The notes under the pieces: model-generated | Databases searched by the model: none | Told to the model about the DNA's origin: nothing | Seen by the model: the letters and a program-made list of their open reading frames with translations, nothing else | Part shown: positions 44,448-51,671 of the stretch, one piece after another | How the letters are laid out: each line of letters starts with the position of its first letter | Position numbering within the stretch: the first letter of the stretch is position 1 | Translations under genes and position numbers: made by a program | Assembly (NCBI GenBank): GCA_017398805.1 | Contig: JAFQEZ010000075.1 | Span: 1-54,693 of the forward strand | Direction: 5' to 3' | DNA from: Bacteroidaceae bacterium | GTDB taxonomy: Bacteria; Bacteroidota; Bacteroidia; Bacteroidales; Bacteroidaceae | Length of the DNA stretch: 54,693 nt

Positions 44448-45413
44448 ATGTTAGAAGAACAGTATGTTTTAATGGGAATTGTGGTAGGTGTCATTATCCT
44501 GCTCGCAATTGTGTTGCACTATGTGCCGTTTGTGCTTTGGCTCTCGGCCAAGGTTTCAGGAGTTCAGATATCTTTGCTTCAGTTGTTCCTGATGCGAATA
44601 CGTAATGTGCCGCCCGGTGTTATCGTGCAGGCAATGATTGAGGCTCACAAGGCAGGGCTTGAGAATATCACCCGTGACAGTCTCGAGGCGCACTATCTTG
44701 CCGGAGGTAATGTCGAGAGGGTAGTGCACGCGCTTGTCTCTGCTTCAAAGGCGAACATTGAACTATCGTTCCAGATGGCAACAGCCATTGACCTTGCCGG
44801 CCGCGATGTGTTCGAGGCTGTGCAGATGTCGGTAAATCCCAAGGTGATCGATACTCCGCATGTTACTGCTGTGGCAAAGGACGGTATTCAGCTCATTGCC
44901 ATTGCCCGTGTTACCGTGCGTGCAAATATCAAGCGTCTTGTGGGTGGTGCAGGTGAAGATACTGTACTTGCCCGTGTAGGCGAGGGTATTGTCTCTTCAA
45001 TCGGTTCTTCGGAGAACCACAAGGCTGTGCTCGAGAACCCCGATTCAATCTCCAAGCTTGTGCTTAGCAAGGGCCTTGATGCGGGTACTGCATTTGAGAT
45101 TCTATCTATTGACATTGCCGATATCGATATAGGCAAGAACATCGGTGCTGCACTGCAGATAGACCAGGCCAATGCCGACAAGAACATTGCTCAGGCAAAG
45201 GCTGAGGAGCGCCGTGCGATGGCTGTTGCTCTTGAGCAGGAGAACAAGGCTCGCGCACAGGAGGCACGTGCACATGTTATCGAGGCAGAGGCTGAGGTGC
45301 CTAAGGCTATGGCTGAGGCATTCCGTAGCGGCAATCTCGGTATCATGGACTATTACCGCATGAAGAATATTCAGGCCGACACAGCCATGCGTGACAACAT
45401 TGCAAAGGAATAA
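44448..45413 (+). CDS. floA: flotillin-like protein FloA
   Basis: The ATG at 44448 ([10 protein letters not shown]) is preferred to an upstream TTG. The 321-aa protein has a membrane hairpin near the N-terminus ([23 protein letters not shown]), the UPF0365/FloA core ([58 protein letters not shown]) and an EA-rich helical end ([22 protein letters not shown]). It forms membrane assemblies with NfeD. Highly conserved and unremarkable in length. Confidence 0.96.
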   Translation: MLEEQYVLMGIVVGVIILLAIVLHYVPFVLWLSAKVSGVQISLLQLFLMRIRNVPPGVIVQAMIEAHKAGLENITRDSLEAHYLAGGNVERVVHALVSASKANIELSFQMATAIDLAGRDVFEAVQMSVNPKVIDTPHVTAVAKDGIQLIAIARVTVRANIKRLVGGAGEDTVLARVGEGIVSSIGSSENHKAVLENPDSISKLVLSKGLDAGTAFEILSIDIADIDIGKNIGAALQIDQANADKNIAQAKAEERRAMAVALEQENKARAQEARAHVIEAEAEVPKAMAEAFRSGNLGIMDYYRMKNIQADTAMRDNIAKE

Positions 45414-45467
45414 TACGTTTGTATATAGTGAGTTGATACGTTGATGTTGAACTAAAATGGAATTGTT

Positions 45468-46346
45468 ATGAAACGTTATTTCGCTCCTTCGGAGTTGCTC
45501 ATTGAGCCCAACGGGGCAGTCTATCATCTTGGAGTAAAGCCGGAACAGTTGGCCGACAAAGTGATTCTTGTGGGTGACCCCGGGCGTGTGCCCTTGGTGG
45601 CATCGCATTTCAGCGAACAGGAGTGCGATATACAGCACCGTGAGTTCCGTACCATCACCGGTACATATAATGGGAAACGCATTACCGTTGTCTCTACCGG
45701 CATCGGTTGCGACAATGTCGATATTGTAATGAACGAGATTGATGCCCTTGCGAACATCGATTTTTCGACTCGTTACGAGAAGGATGAGTTCCGCAAACTG
45801 CAGCTTGTGCGCATAGGTACTTGCGGAGGTCTTCAGCCTCATACACCGGTGGGAACATATATCTGCTCGGCAAAGTCGGTGGGTTTCGATGGTCTGTTGA
45901 ACTTCTACGCCGGACGCAACGAGGTTTGCGACCTACCCATGGAGCGTGCACTGCTCAACCACTTGGGCTGGAGCGGCAACATGTGCCAGCCTGCGCCGTA
46001 TGTCATTGCGGCCGATGAAGAGTTGACAGAACGCATTGCCAAGGATGATATGGTACGTGGCGTTACAATTGCTTGTGGAGGCTTTTTCGGCCCTCAGGGA
46101 CGCCGTTTGCGCGTGCCACTTGCCGACCCTCATCAGAACGAGAAAATCGAGTCGTTTGTCTATCAGGGCCAGCAGATAACCAACTTTGAGATGGAAAGTT
46201 CTGCACTTGCCGGCCTTGCAGCGCTTATGGGGCATCAGGCAGTAACAGTGTGCCTTGTGATTGCCAACCGCCGTGCAAAAGAGGCCAACGTGGACTACAA
46301 TGTCAAGATGGACGAACTTATAAAGACTGTGCTCGAACGCATCTGA
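45468..46346 (+). CDS. nucleoside phosphorylase (uridine phosphorylase-like)
   Basis: A 292-aa PNP/UDP-superfamily protein: phosphate-binding GDPGRVP, then STGIGCDNVDIVMNEI, the RIGTCGG motif and NFEMESSALAGLAAL for nucleoside binding. It splits nucleosides with phosphate into base and ribose-1-phosphate for salvage. The preference for uridine is a guess from overall similarity. It follows floA by 54 bases and is followed by a hairpin. Confidence 0.88.
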   Translation: MKRYFAPSELLIEPNGAVYHLGVKPEQLADKVILVGDPGRVPLVASHFSEQECDIQHREFRTITGTYNGKRITVVSTGIGCDNVDIVMNEIDALANIDFSTRYEKDEFRKLQLVRIGTCGGLQPHTPVGTYICSAKSVGFDGLLNFYAGRNEVCDLPMERALLNHLGWSGNMCQPAPYVIAADEELTERIAKDDMVRGVTIACGGFFGPQGRRLRVPLADPHQNEKIESFVYQGQQITNFEMESSALAGLAALMGHQAVTVCLVIANRRAKEANVDYNVKMDELIKTVLERI

Positions 46347-46455
46347 TGGAATGTTTGAGGGCATCCCCGTAGTCCGGTGGAACGGTAGGGATTAAGGTCT
46401 TTAGAGCCCTTAGAGTCCTAAATGGGCGGCTTGCAAACTGATTTGTATAACAATG

Positions 46456-46481
46456 AGCAACAAGGCACATGCCTTGTTGCT
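46456..46481 (+). terminator. hairpin between the phosphorylase gene and mnmE
   Basis: A perfect 12-bp stem (AGCAACAAGGCA, 46456-46467, with 46470-46481) around a two-base loop, followed by only tttg. It ends 19 bases before the mnmE ATG, so it may be a weak terminator or a leader structure affecting mnmE translation. Confidence 0.55.
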
Positions 46482-46500
46482 TTGATAAAGATAATAACCA

Positions 46501-47919
46501 ATGAGTGAAACGATCTGTGCGCTTGCCACATCGCAGGGCGGAGCGCTAAATGTGATTAGAGTGTCGGGCAGCAGTGCCTTTGAGATTGTGTCGGGCATCT
46601 TTGTTCCAAAGAGGGGGATGTCATTGGAGGAACGTAGGAGTCATACCGCTGTTTTCGGAGACATCTGTACCGATGGCAATGAAGTGCTCGATGAGGTTCT
46701 GCTCACCATCATGCGTGCGCCGCATAGCTACACGGGTGAGGATACCATTGAGATAAGTTGCCATGCTTCGCCTTATATCACCCAGCAGATACTTTTGGCT
46801 CTGCTCGACCGTGGAGCGCGTCAGGCGGCACCGGGTGAGTTTACCATGCGTGCTTTCCTCAATGGCAAGATGGATCTGAGCCGTGCCGAGGCTGTGGCAG
46901 ACCTTATCGCGTCCGCTTCAAAGGCATCGCACAGGCTTGCAATCAATCAGCTTAAAGGTGGCTTTAGTAACGAGTTAGGTGCTCTTCGCGATAAATTGCT
47001 TCAACTTGTCTCGCTCATGGAACTGGAACTAGACTTCAGCGAAGAAGATGTCGAGTTTGCCAACCGTGGTGAGCTTCTGGAATTGTGCGGAGAGGTCGAG
47101 ACTGTAATGTCCCGTCTTGCTTCATCCTTTAGTGTAGGCAATGCGGTTAAAAATGGTGTGCCTGTGGCAATTGTGGGCGAGACAAATACAGGCAAGAGCA
47201 CCCTGCTTAATGCACTGCTGCACGAAGAGAGAGCCATCGTGAGCGACATCTGCGGAACGACACGCGACACTGTGGAAGGTGTAATGAATCTCAGTGGTGT
47301 GACATTCCGTTTCATTGATACAGCCGGCCTGCGTGAGACACACGATGTTATTGAGCGCATAGGCATTGAACGCACTCTGGAGCAGCTAAAGAAGTCTTCG
47401 ATAGCCCTGTGGCTCATTGATCCAACAGCCGATTACGGACAGATAGAGGAGATTGCTGCCAAACTGTTGCCCGTATGTCGTGGCAAGAAACTTGCAGTGC
47501 TTGTGAACAAATGCGATGCCGTTGACCCCATAACCCTTTCAAGAATGATGGAGTGGGGCAAGGCAATGGTAGAAAGATACGGGCAGGATGCAGAGTGGGA
47601 AAATCGCGATTTATGGGCAATCTCTGCCCGCCAAGGAACGAACCTGGACAAACTCGAAGAGTTCCTTGTACGTAGCGCCGCCCTCCCGGCAATATCCACA
47701 GGAGATGTCGTGGTCACCAACGTAAGGCACTACGAAGCCCTCGTCCGCGCTCTTGATAATATAAGGGAAGTAAAGCAAGGCCTTGCCGACGGCATCAGCG
47801 GCGACCTAGTCAGCGAACCCCTCCGCGCTGCCATCCGCAACCTCTCCGAAATAGTCGGCGAAGTAACCAGCGATGAAGTCCTCGGGAATATATTCGCCAA
47901 CTTTTGCATCGGGAAATAA
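46501..47919 (+). CDS. mnmE: tRNA modification GTPase MnmE
   Basis: A 472-aa protein: N-terminal tetrahydrofolate-binding domain (ETICALATSQGGALNVIRVSG, GEFTMRAFLNGKMDLSRAEA), inserted G domain with G1 GETNTGKS (226-233), DTAG and NKCD, and the C-terminal FCIGK, whose cysteine is a family mark. With MnmG it makes the cmnm5 modification of wobble uridine. The G1 loop reads GETNTGKS rather than the common GRPNVGKS, still a valid P-loop and usual in Bacteroidales. Length normal. Confidence 0.97.
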   Translation: MSETICALATSQGGALNVIRVSGSSAFEIVSGIFVPKRGMSLEERRSHTAVFGDICTDGNEVLDEVLLTIMRAPHSYTGEDTIEISCHASPYITQQILLALLDRGARQAAPGEFTMRAFLNGKMDLSRAEAVADLIASASKASHRLAINQLKGGFSNELGALRDKLLQLVSLMELELDFSEEDVEFANRGELLELCGEVETVMSRLASSFSVGNAVKNGVPVAIVGETNTGKSTLLNALLHEERAIVSDICGTTRDTVEGVMNLSGVTFRFIDTAGLRETHDVIERIGIERTLEQLKKSSIALWLIDPTADYGQIEEIAAKLLPVCRGKKLAVLVNKCDAVDPITLSRMMEWGKAMVERYGQDAEWENRDLWAISARQGTNLDKLEEFLVRSAALPAISTGDVVVTNVRHYEALVRALDNIREVKQGLADGISGDLVSEPLRAAIRNLSEIVGEVTSDEVLGNIFANFCIGK

Positions 47920-47943
47920 GTTGTTGATAATTAAAACAATATT

Positions 47944-47985
47944 ATACCTCAATAGTGCTGTTATTGCGCCATTGAGGTATATTTG
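47944..47985 (+). terminator. hairpin after mnmE
   Basis: ATACCTCAAT (47944-47953) pairs with ATTGAGGTAT (47971-47980), followed by atttgtt. It lies 25 bases after the mnmE stop. Confidence 0.6.
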
Positions 47986-48025
47986 TTAAATAAGGCTGGT
48001 CAAGTTATGGAAATGTTCTCAATAT

Positions 48026-48049
48026 GGTTGTACGACTACAACCTTTTTT
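48026..48049 (+). terminator. second terminator downstream of mnmE
   Basis: GGTTGTA (48026-48032) pairs with TACAACC (48037-48043), followed by six T. No gene separates it from the previous hairpin, so it is probably a backup terminator. The gap 47920-48537 also holds a REP-like repeat, the left direct repeat and the HNH-gene terminator. Confidence 0.65.
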
Positions 48050-48128
48050 ATTGTTTGCTGCAATAATTTCTGTTTAAAAGATATGAATTGACACTAAAGA
48101 ATGAAGACCTGAGACTGTATCAATGGCT

Positions 48129-48166
48129 TGTCATCCTGACAGAGCGAAGCGACGGAAGGATCTCTT
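48129..48166. repeat. interspersed REP-like sequence
   Basis: The segment from tgtcatcctgacagagcgaa to ggaaggatctctta is a relative of the halves of the MITE core (30546-30629) and of 13359-13390. Confidence 0.6.
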
Positions 48167-48220
48167 ATTTTTGGTTTGCCACAACACTCTCCTAGTTCTT
48201 GTGATTTCTCGTCACTTTTG

Positions 48221-48320
48221 AGCTATATCTTGAACAACAAAAGAAAAAATCCTTCCTTTTCTGTTCAAAATATTATCTATTTTCACATTTCCCAGACGAA
48301 AAAGAGACTTATTTTCACAT
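48221..48320. repeat. left ~100-bp direct repeat flanking the HNH gene
   Basis: About 93% identical by eye to 49789-49887. It starts with a TTGAACA...TGTTCAA inverted repeat and continues with two attttcacat boxes at 48279 and 48311. A third box at 48344 lies just outside the conserved block. Confidence 0.88.
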
Positions 48321-48438
48321 TATCACGCTTATTTTTATCCTGTATTTTCACATTTTCCATATCATTTTTGGCTCTATAAATCATATTTTCCCGAATAAGC
48401 GTGAAACTTCTCGTTAAAGTAGGGAGAAAATGTTAAAT

Positions 48439-48475
48439 AATAGCGCCTGCACCACTATACGATGCAGACGCTATT
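48439..48475 (-). terminator. terminator-like hairpin after the HNH gene
   Basis: AATAGCG (48439-48445) pairs with CGCTATT (48469-48475), with an inner CTGCA/TGCAG stem. It lies about 60 bases beyond the stop of the minus-strand HNH gene; the following T tract is short. Confidence 0.6.
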
Positions 48476-48537
48476 TTATACTCCCCGCTTCTTATCAGAA
48501 TACGATAGATATTCAGTTATATAATTATCGCTTATAA

Positions 48538-49710
48538 CTAACAATAGTCATCTATGCTATCACCTCCAGTCCACTCTAAACCTTGAGCTAAGGTAAATCG
48601 TTTTCTTGCACCATCTTCTGCAAAAAATGTTCCTATACTCTCATGAATGATTTTATCGTCAGATATATATATCTTTGAAAGGGCATATGGCTTAAATCCG
48701 CCCTCATTAACACTGAAAACAAGGATAGAGTTATTATCATCTATGTATGCCTTATCAACTATTTTCTGAAAATCAGGCTTATCATTACCATAATACAAAG
48801 TGGAGTTGTAATTACATCCAATAATCAAATTATTAAAATATTCTGTGATAGTATTGTTGCTTACTTCTGATGGACAACATAAAAAATCTGTTGGAGTTTT
48901 CCATCTTTTCTGCCATGCAACAGCTGGAGATTTAGCTTGTACTAATTCAGGCTCAAATGATTCAATGGAAACTCTTTCCTTCTCCTTTGAAACCTGTTCT
49001 AATTCTTTATATGGCTTTCTTAATGACCTAGTCATTCTTTCCCATTCCTCACTAGATACATTTCCTTGAGAATTGTATTGGTCGTTATTTGAATTATCCA
49101 TATTAGGTTTACTTACCTGATGTAATGAAGATGTGTGTATTTCAGGAATTCGCTCACTAAATATCATTTCACTCATTTTACCCCCAGCCAATGGTTTGGG
49201 TTTTGCAACCTGTTCTTCCCAATATTGTTTGATATTATTATACGCTGTAGTAGCTTCTTCTCTTGTGACGGTACGCATCCACTCTAAAGATGGTTCTCCG
49301 ATAAGGCGTTCTCTCAGAATGCTAGGATTTTCAATAAAAGCTTCAATACTTCCACAAATGTAGATTATCTTATTTCGGGTAATTTCGTTGTTCAAAGCAT
49401 TTTCCAAACGAGTAAACCAACGCAAGTTTTCTACTCGATTATTGCAACGATTAGTATCAATATGGTCAACAACATATACCTTAGAATCTCGTGCTCCAAG
49501 AAATGCTGTAGCAACAATAATATGAACCCTATGCTGACCGAGCATCATATAACCGTTATGTGAATTCTTTACGCCAAAAGTCCACACACCATCATCTCTA
49601 CGAGGCTTCTTACCCTCACGCAGATGTCGCATTACCGCACCATTATTACGCACAGAGTAGTGTTCTTCTTTATAAATACACTCTTTAATATCTGTATAGT
49701 CATTAAGCAT
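48538..49710 (-). CDS. HNH-nuclease-domain protein with a novel C-terminal region
   Basis: A 390-aa protein. Residues ~1-60 resemble a NUMOD4-type lead (YSVRNNGAVMRHLREG). Residues ~60-105 are an HNH_3-type nuclease (HRVHIIVATAFLG, then VDHIDTNRCNNRVENLRW with His83, Asn91 and Asn95). Residues 105-290 are polar and low in conservation signals. The last ~100 residues (FNNLIIGCNYNSTLYYG, KIYISDDKIIHESIGTFF) form a compact alpha/beta-looking domain I do not recognise. HNH_3 proteins of this kind are usually short phage or homing nucleases, so the extension is unusual. The gene is visibly A+T-richer than its neighbours and lies between ~100-bp direct repeats, both signs of transfer. Confidence 0.8.
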   Translation of the reverse strand: MLNDYTDIKECIYKEEHYSVRNNGAVMRHLREGKKPRRDDGVWTFGVKNSHNGYMMLGQHRVHIIVATAFLGARDSKVYVVDHIDTNRCNNRVENLRWFTRLENALNNEITRNKIIYICGSIEAFIENPSILRERLIGEPSLEWMRTVTREEATTAYNNIKQYWEEQVAKPKPLAGGKMSEMIFSERIPEIHTSSLHQVSKPNMDNSNNDQYNSQGNVSSEEWERMTRSLRKPYKELEQVSKEKERVSIESFEPELVQAKSPAVAWQKRWKTPTDFLCCPSEVSNNTITEYFNNLIIGCNYNSTLYYGNDKPDFQKIVDKAYIDDNNSILVFSVNEGGFKPYALSKIYISDDKIIHESIGTFFAEDGARKRFTLAQGLEWTGGDSIDDYC

Positions 49711-49733
49711 AATTTAATTGAATTTGTTGTCAG

Positions 49734-49776
49734 CAAAATTAAAGCACATTTTTGACAATTATCGTCAATTGACAAT
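49734..49776 (-). promoter_or_regulatory. promoter and operator-like palindromes of the HNH gene
   Basis: On the minus strand TAATTTTG (49734-49741) is a good -7 element 23 bases before the ATG. Just upstream lie TTGAC (49752-49756), GTCAA (49764-49768) and the palindrome GTCAATTGAC (49764-49773), where a repressor could cover the -33 region. No exact -33 TTTG is seen. Confidence 0.45.
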
Positions 49777-49788
49777 AAAAATACCAAT

Positions 49789-49887
49789 AGCAATATCTTG
49801 AACAATAAAAGAAGTGTTCCTTCCTTTTCTGTTCAAATATTATCTATTTTCACATTTCCCAGACGAAAAAGAGACTTATTTTCACAT
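49789..49887. repeat. right ~100-bp direct repeat flanking the HNH gene
   Basis: Counterpart of 48221-48320 with the same TTGAACA/TGTTCAA pair and attttcacat boxes at 49846 and 49878; a gttttcacat box at 49911 keeps the same 32- and 33-base spacing as in the left copy. The gap 49711-50155 holds this, the HNH promoter and the promoter of the transporter gene. Confidence 0.88.
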
Positions 49888-50120
49888 AATCCGCGCTGTA
49901 AAGAAGCGGTGTTTTCACATTTCCCCATCGTTTTCGGTTCTGAAAGCTAAATGGGCTATTTTATGTGTTTTGTCGTTTACAATCGATAAAACCGCAACTT
50001 TTGCATATGAGATAATTATTGATGCTTGAGAATTTGGATAGAGTCTATTATGATGATTACGTTACCTTGCAGAATCAACTATTTGGTGGCGTAATTGTAA
50101 TAATAATGAGAGAATATCAA

Positions 50121-50128
50121 TATCTTTG
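50121..50128 (+). promoter_or_regulatory. -7 element of the EamA transporter gene
   Basis: TATCTTTG fits TAnnTTTG and ends 27 bases before the ATG at 50156. Because it overlaps an in-frame ATG at 50126, that upstream start is unlikely. The nearest TTG (50095) is 23 bases upstream, slightly far. Confidence 0.5.
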
Positions 50129-50155
50129 CACTCTGATAATGTGATTGTTGATTTT

Positions 50156-51046
50156 ATGAGAAATTTAAGTAAAAAAGCCCTTATTGGTTATCCGGCCGGA
50201 ATAATCACGGGCATAACATACGGTCTCAACCCGCTGTTCGGAATGCCGCTGATGAACAACGGTGCGGCCATAGAGTCAATCCTGTTCTTCCGTTATGCAT
50301 TTGCAGTTGTAATCCTAGGTGTGTTCCTTTGGCTCACAAAACAGAGTTTCAGGATTACAGCAAAGCAGACCGCTGTGCTGCTGGTGCTGGGCTTGCTCTA
50401 CACTGCAAGCAGTCTATTCCTCTTCGAGGCATACAACTATATCGCCTCGGGATTGGCTACCACGCTAATATTCCTTTATCCTGTGCTGGTGGCTGTTATT
50501 ATGGTCTTTCTGGGTGTCGTGCCTTCGTGGCCCGTATGGCTTGCCATAGCAGCTACATTCGGCGGTGTACTTATTATGACACAAGGCAGCAGCGGCGAGT
50601 CGATAGATCCCGTCGGTGTCCTGTTGTCGCTTGGCTCGGCACTGGTCTATGCGCTCTTTATCGTCATCATCAACCGCAGTAAGGCTATTGCCGACATATC
50701 CAACTCACTGCTTACCTTCTATGCCCTGACAGTAGGCGCAATCGTATTTCTTGGGAAGATCGCCCTCTCCAACACTGCTATCACGGCAGGCATCGAGGGA
50801 GGGGCGGCATGGCTCAATCTTATAGGCCTTGCGCTGCTGCCGACAGTCGTCTCCACCGCATCTCTTGCCATAGCTACACGCAACATAGGTGCAACAAAAG
50901 CGTCAGTGCTGGGCGTGTTCGAGCCCATAACGGCAATCCTTGTCGGAACAGTGATGTTCGGCGAGCCACTCACCACAAACATCATGATTGGCATCTGCAT
51001 TGCAATTCTGGCAGTCACATTTATGATTTCAGTAACAAAGAGATAG
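50156..51046 (+). CDS. EamA/DMT-family transporter
   Basis: From the ATG at 50156 the product is 296 aa with about ten membrane helices in two EamA halves (PAGIITGITYGLNPLFGMPL, AIESILFFRYAFAVVILGVFLW; ... ASVLGVFEPITAILVGTVMFGEPL). The second half carries the typical EP.....G motif. It is an inner-membrane exporter or importer of small metabolites; the substrate cannot be read from the sequence. The start is set by the promoter just upstream. Base composition returns to that of the core genome, so the gene seems resident rather than part of the HNH insertion. Confidence 0.88.
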   Translation: MRNLSKKALIGYPAGIITGITYGLNPLFGMPLMNNGAAIESILFFRYAFAVVILGVFLWLTKQSFRITAKQTAVLLVLGLLYTASSLFLFEAYNYIASGLATTLIFLYPVLVAVIMVFLGVVPSWPVWLAIAATFGGVLIMTQGSSGESIDPVGVLLSLGSALVYALFIVIINRSKAIADISNSLLTFYALTVGAIVFLGKIALSNTAITAGIEGGAAWLNLIGLALLPTVVSTASLAIATRNIGATKASVLGVFEPITAILVGTVMFGEPLTTNIMIGICIAILAVTFMISVTKR

Positions 51047-51154
51047 CAACATCGGAATAAACATATACAAGCGGCTGAGGAATAATCGCCTTCTCCATAA
51101 TTTGTTTCTTTTTATTCGGCCTGACAAGTGTACTCCCTCATCAGAGACATCTAC

Positions 51155-51209
51155 AGAGCATTTGTCCAGAGGGTATTAGAATTTTCGGATAGTATCGGAA
51201 AAATGCTCT
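51155..51209. other. long-loop inverted repeat in the gap before the defence genes
   Basis: AGAGCATTT (51155-51163) pairs with AAATGCTCT (51201-51209). The gap 51047-51420 otherwise contains no gene; it ends with the promoter of the XRE gene. Confidence 0.4.
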
Positions 51210-51312
51210 CTATTCAGCAACTGTTTTATCGCGATAACGGGAGGCTATATTCGTTATTTGAAAAGTTTATGCATCATAACATGAATAATTAACTAATGTG
51301 TACAATTGTCCG

Positions 51313-51343
51313 TTGTATTATTTTACAAGGTGTGCGATATTTG
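51313..51343 (+). promoter_or_regulatory. promoter of the XRE-DUF2075 genes
   Basis: TTG (51313-51315), a 20-base spacer and GATATTTG (51336-51343), one base off TAnnTTTG, lie 78 bases before the ATG. Two direct repeats of the form aatatRcggWaat follow at 51351 and 51370, spaced 19 bases, a possible binding site for the XRE product. Confidence 0.5.
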
Positions 51344-51420
51344 CGAGGATAATATACGGAAATGGATGTAATATGCGGTAATTGCGTATTTGTTCCATCT
51401 TTTTATTAAGAAAACACATT

Positions 51421-51639
51421 ATGTCTTTACAGGAAAATTTAGGAAGAACAATTGTCCGCTTGCGCCGTGGAAAGGGCTTTTCGCAAGAGGCATTTGCCAA
51501 TGAAGCCGGCATCGACCGCCGATATATGAGTGATATTGAGAATGGAAAACGAAATATCTCAATTGATATTCTTGAGCGTATATGCAACAAACTCGGCATG
51601 AAGATGAGCGAGTTGTTTGTCGAGGTGGAAAAGGGGTGA
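51421..51639 (+). CDS. XRE-family transcriptional regulator
   Basis: From the ATG at 51421 the product is 72 aa and almost entirely a helix-turn-helix of the XRE/Cro type: LGRTIVRLRRGKGFSQEAFANEAGIDRRYMSDIENGKRN, then the stabilising helices. An in-frame ATG 13 codons upstream adds residues not typical of the family. Such small regulators usually repress their own promoter and the linked gene. The DUF2075 gene starts 32 bases downstream, so the two form an operon. Confidence 0.92.
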   Translation: MSLQENLGRTIVRLRRGKGFSQEAFANEAGIDRRYMSDIENGKRNISIDILERICNKLGMKMSELFVEVEKG

Positions 51640-51671
51640 ATGCATTATAGGAAAACGATTAATTTAGAATT

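Noticed and set aside
48279-48353. Boxes attttcacat at ~32-base period suggesting a CRISPR array
   Set aside because: The repeated unit is only 10 bases, there are three copies, and the intervening sequence is the same in both flanking repeats, unlike spacers.
50126-50155. Upstream ATG of the EamA transporter
   Set aside because: It overlaps the predicted -7 promoter element, so it would not be in the transcript.
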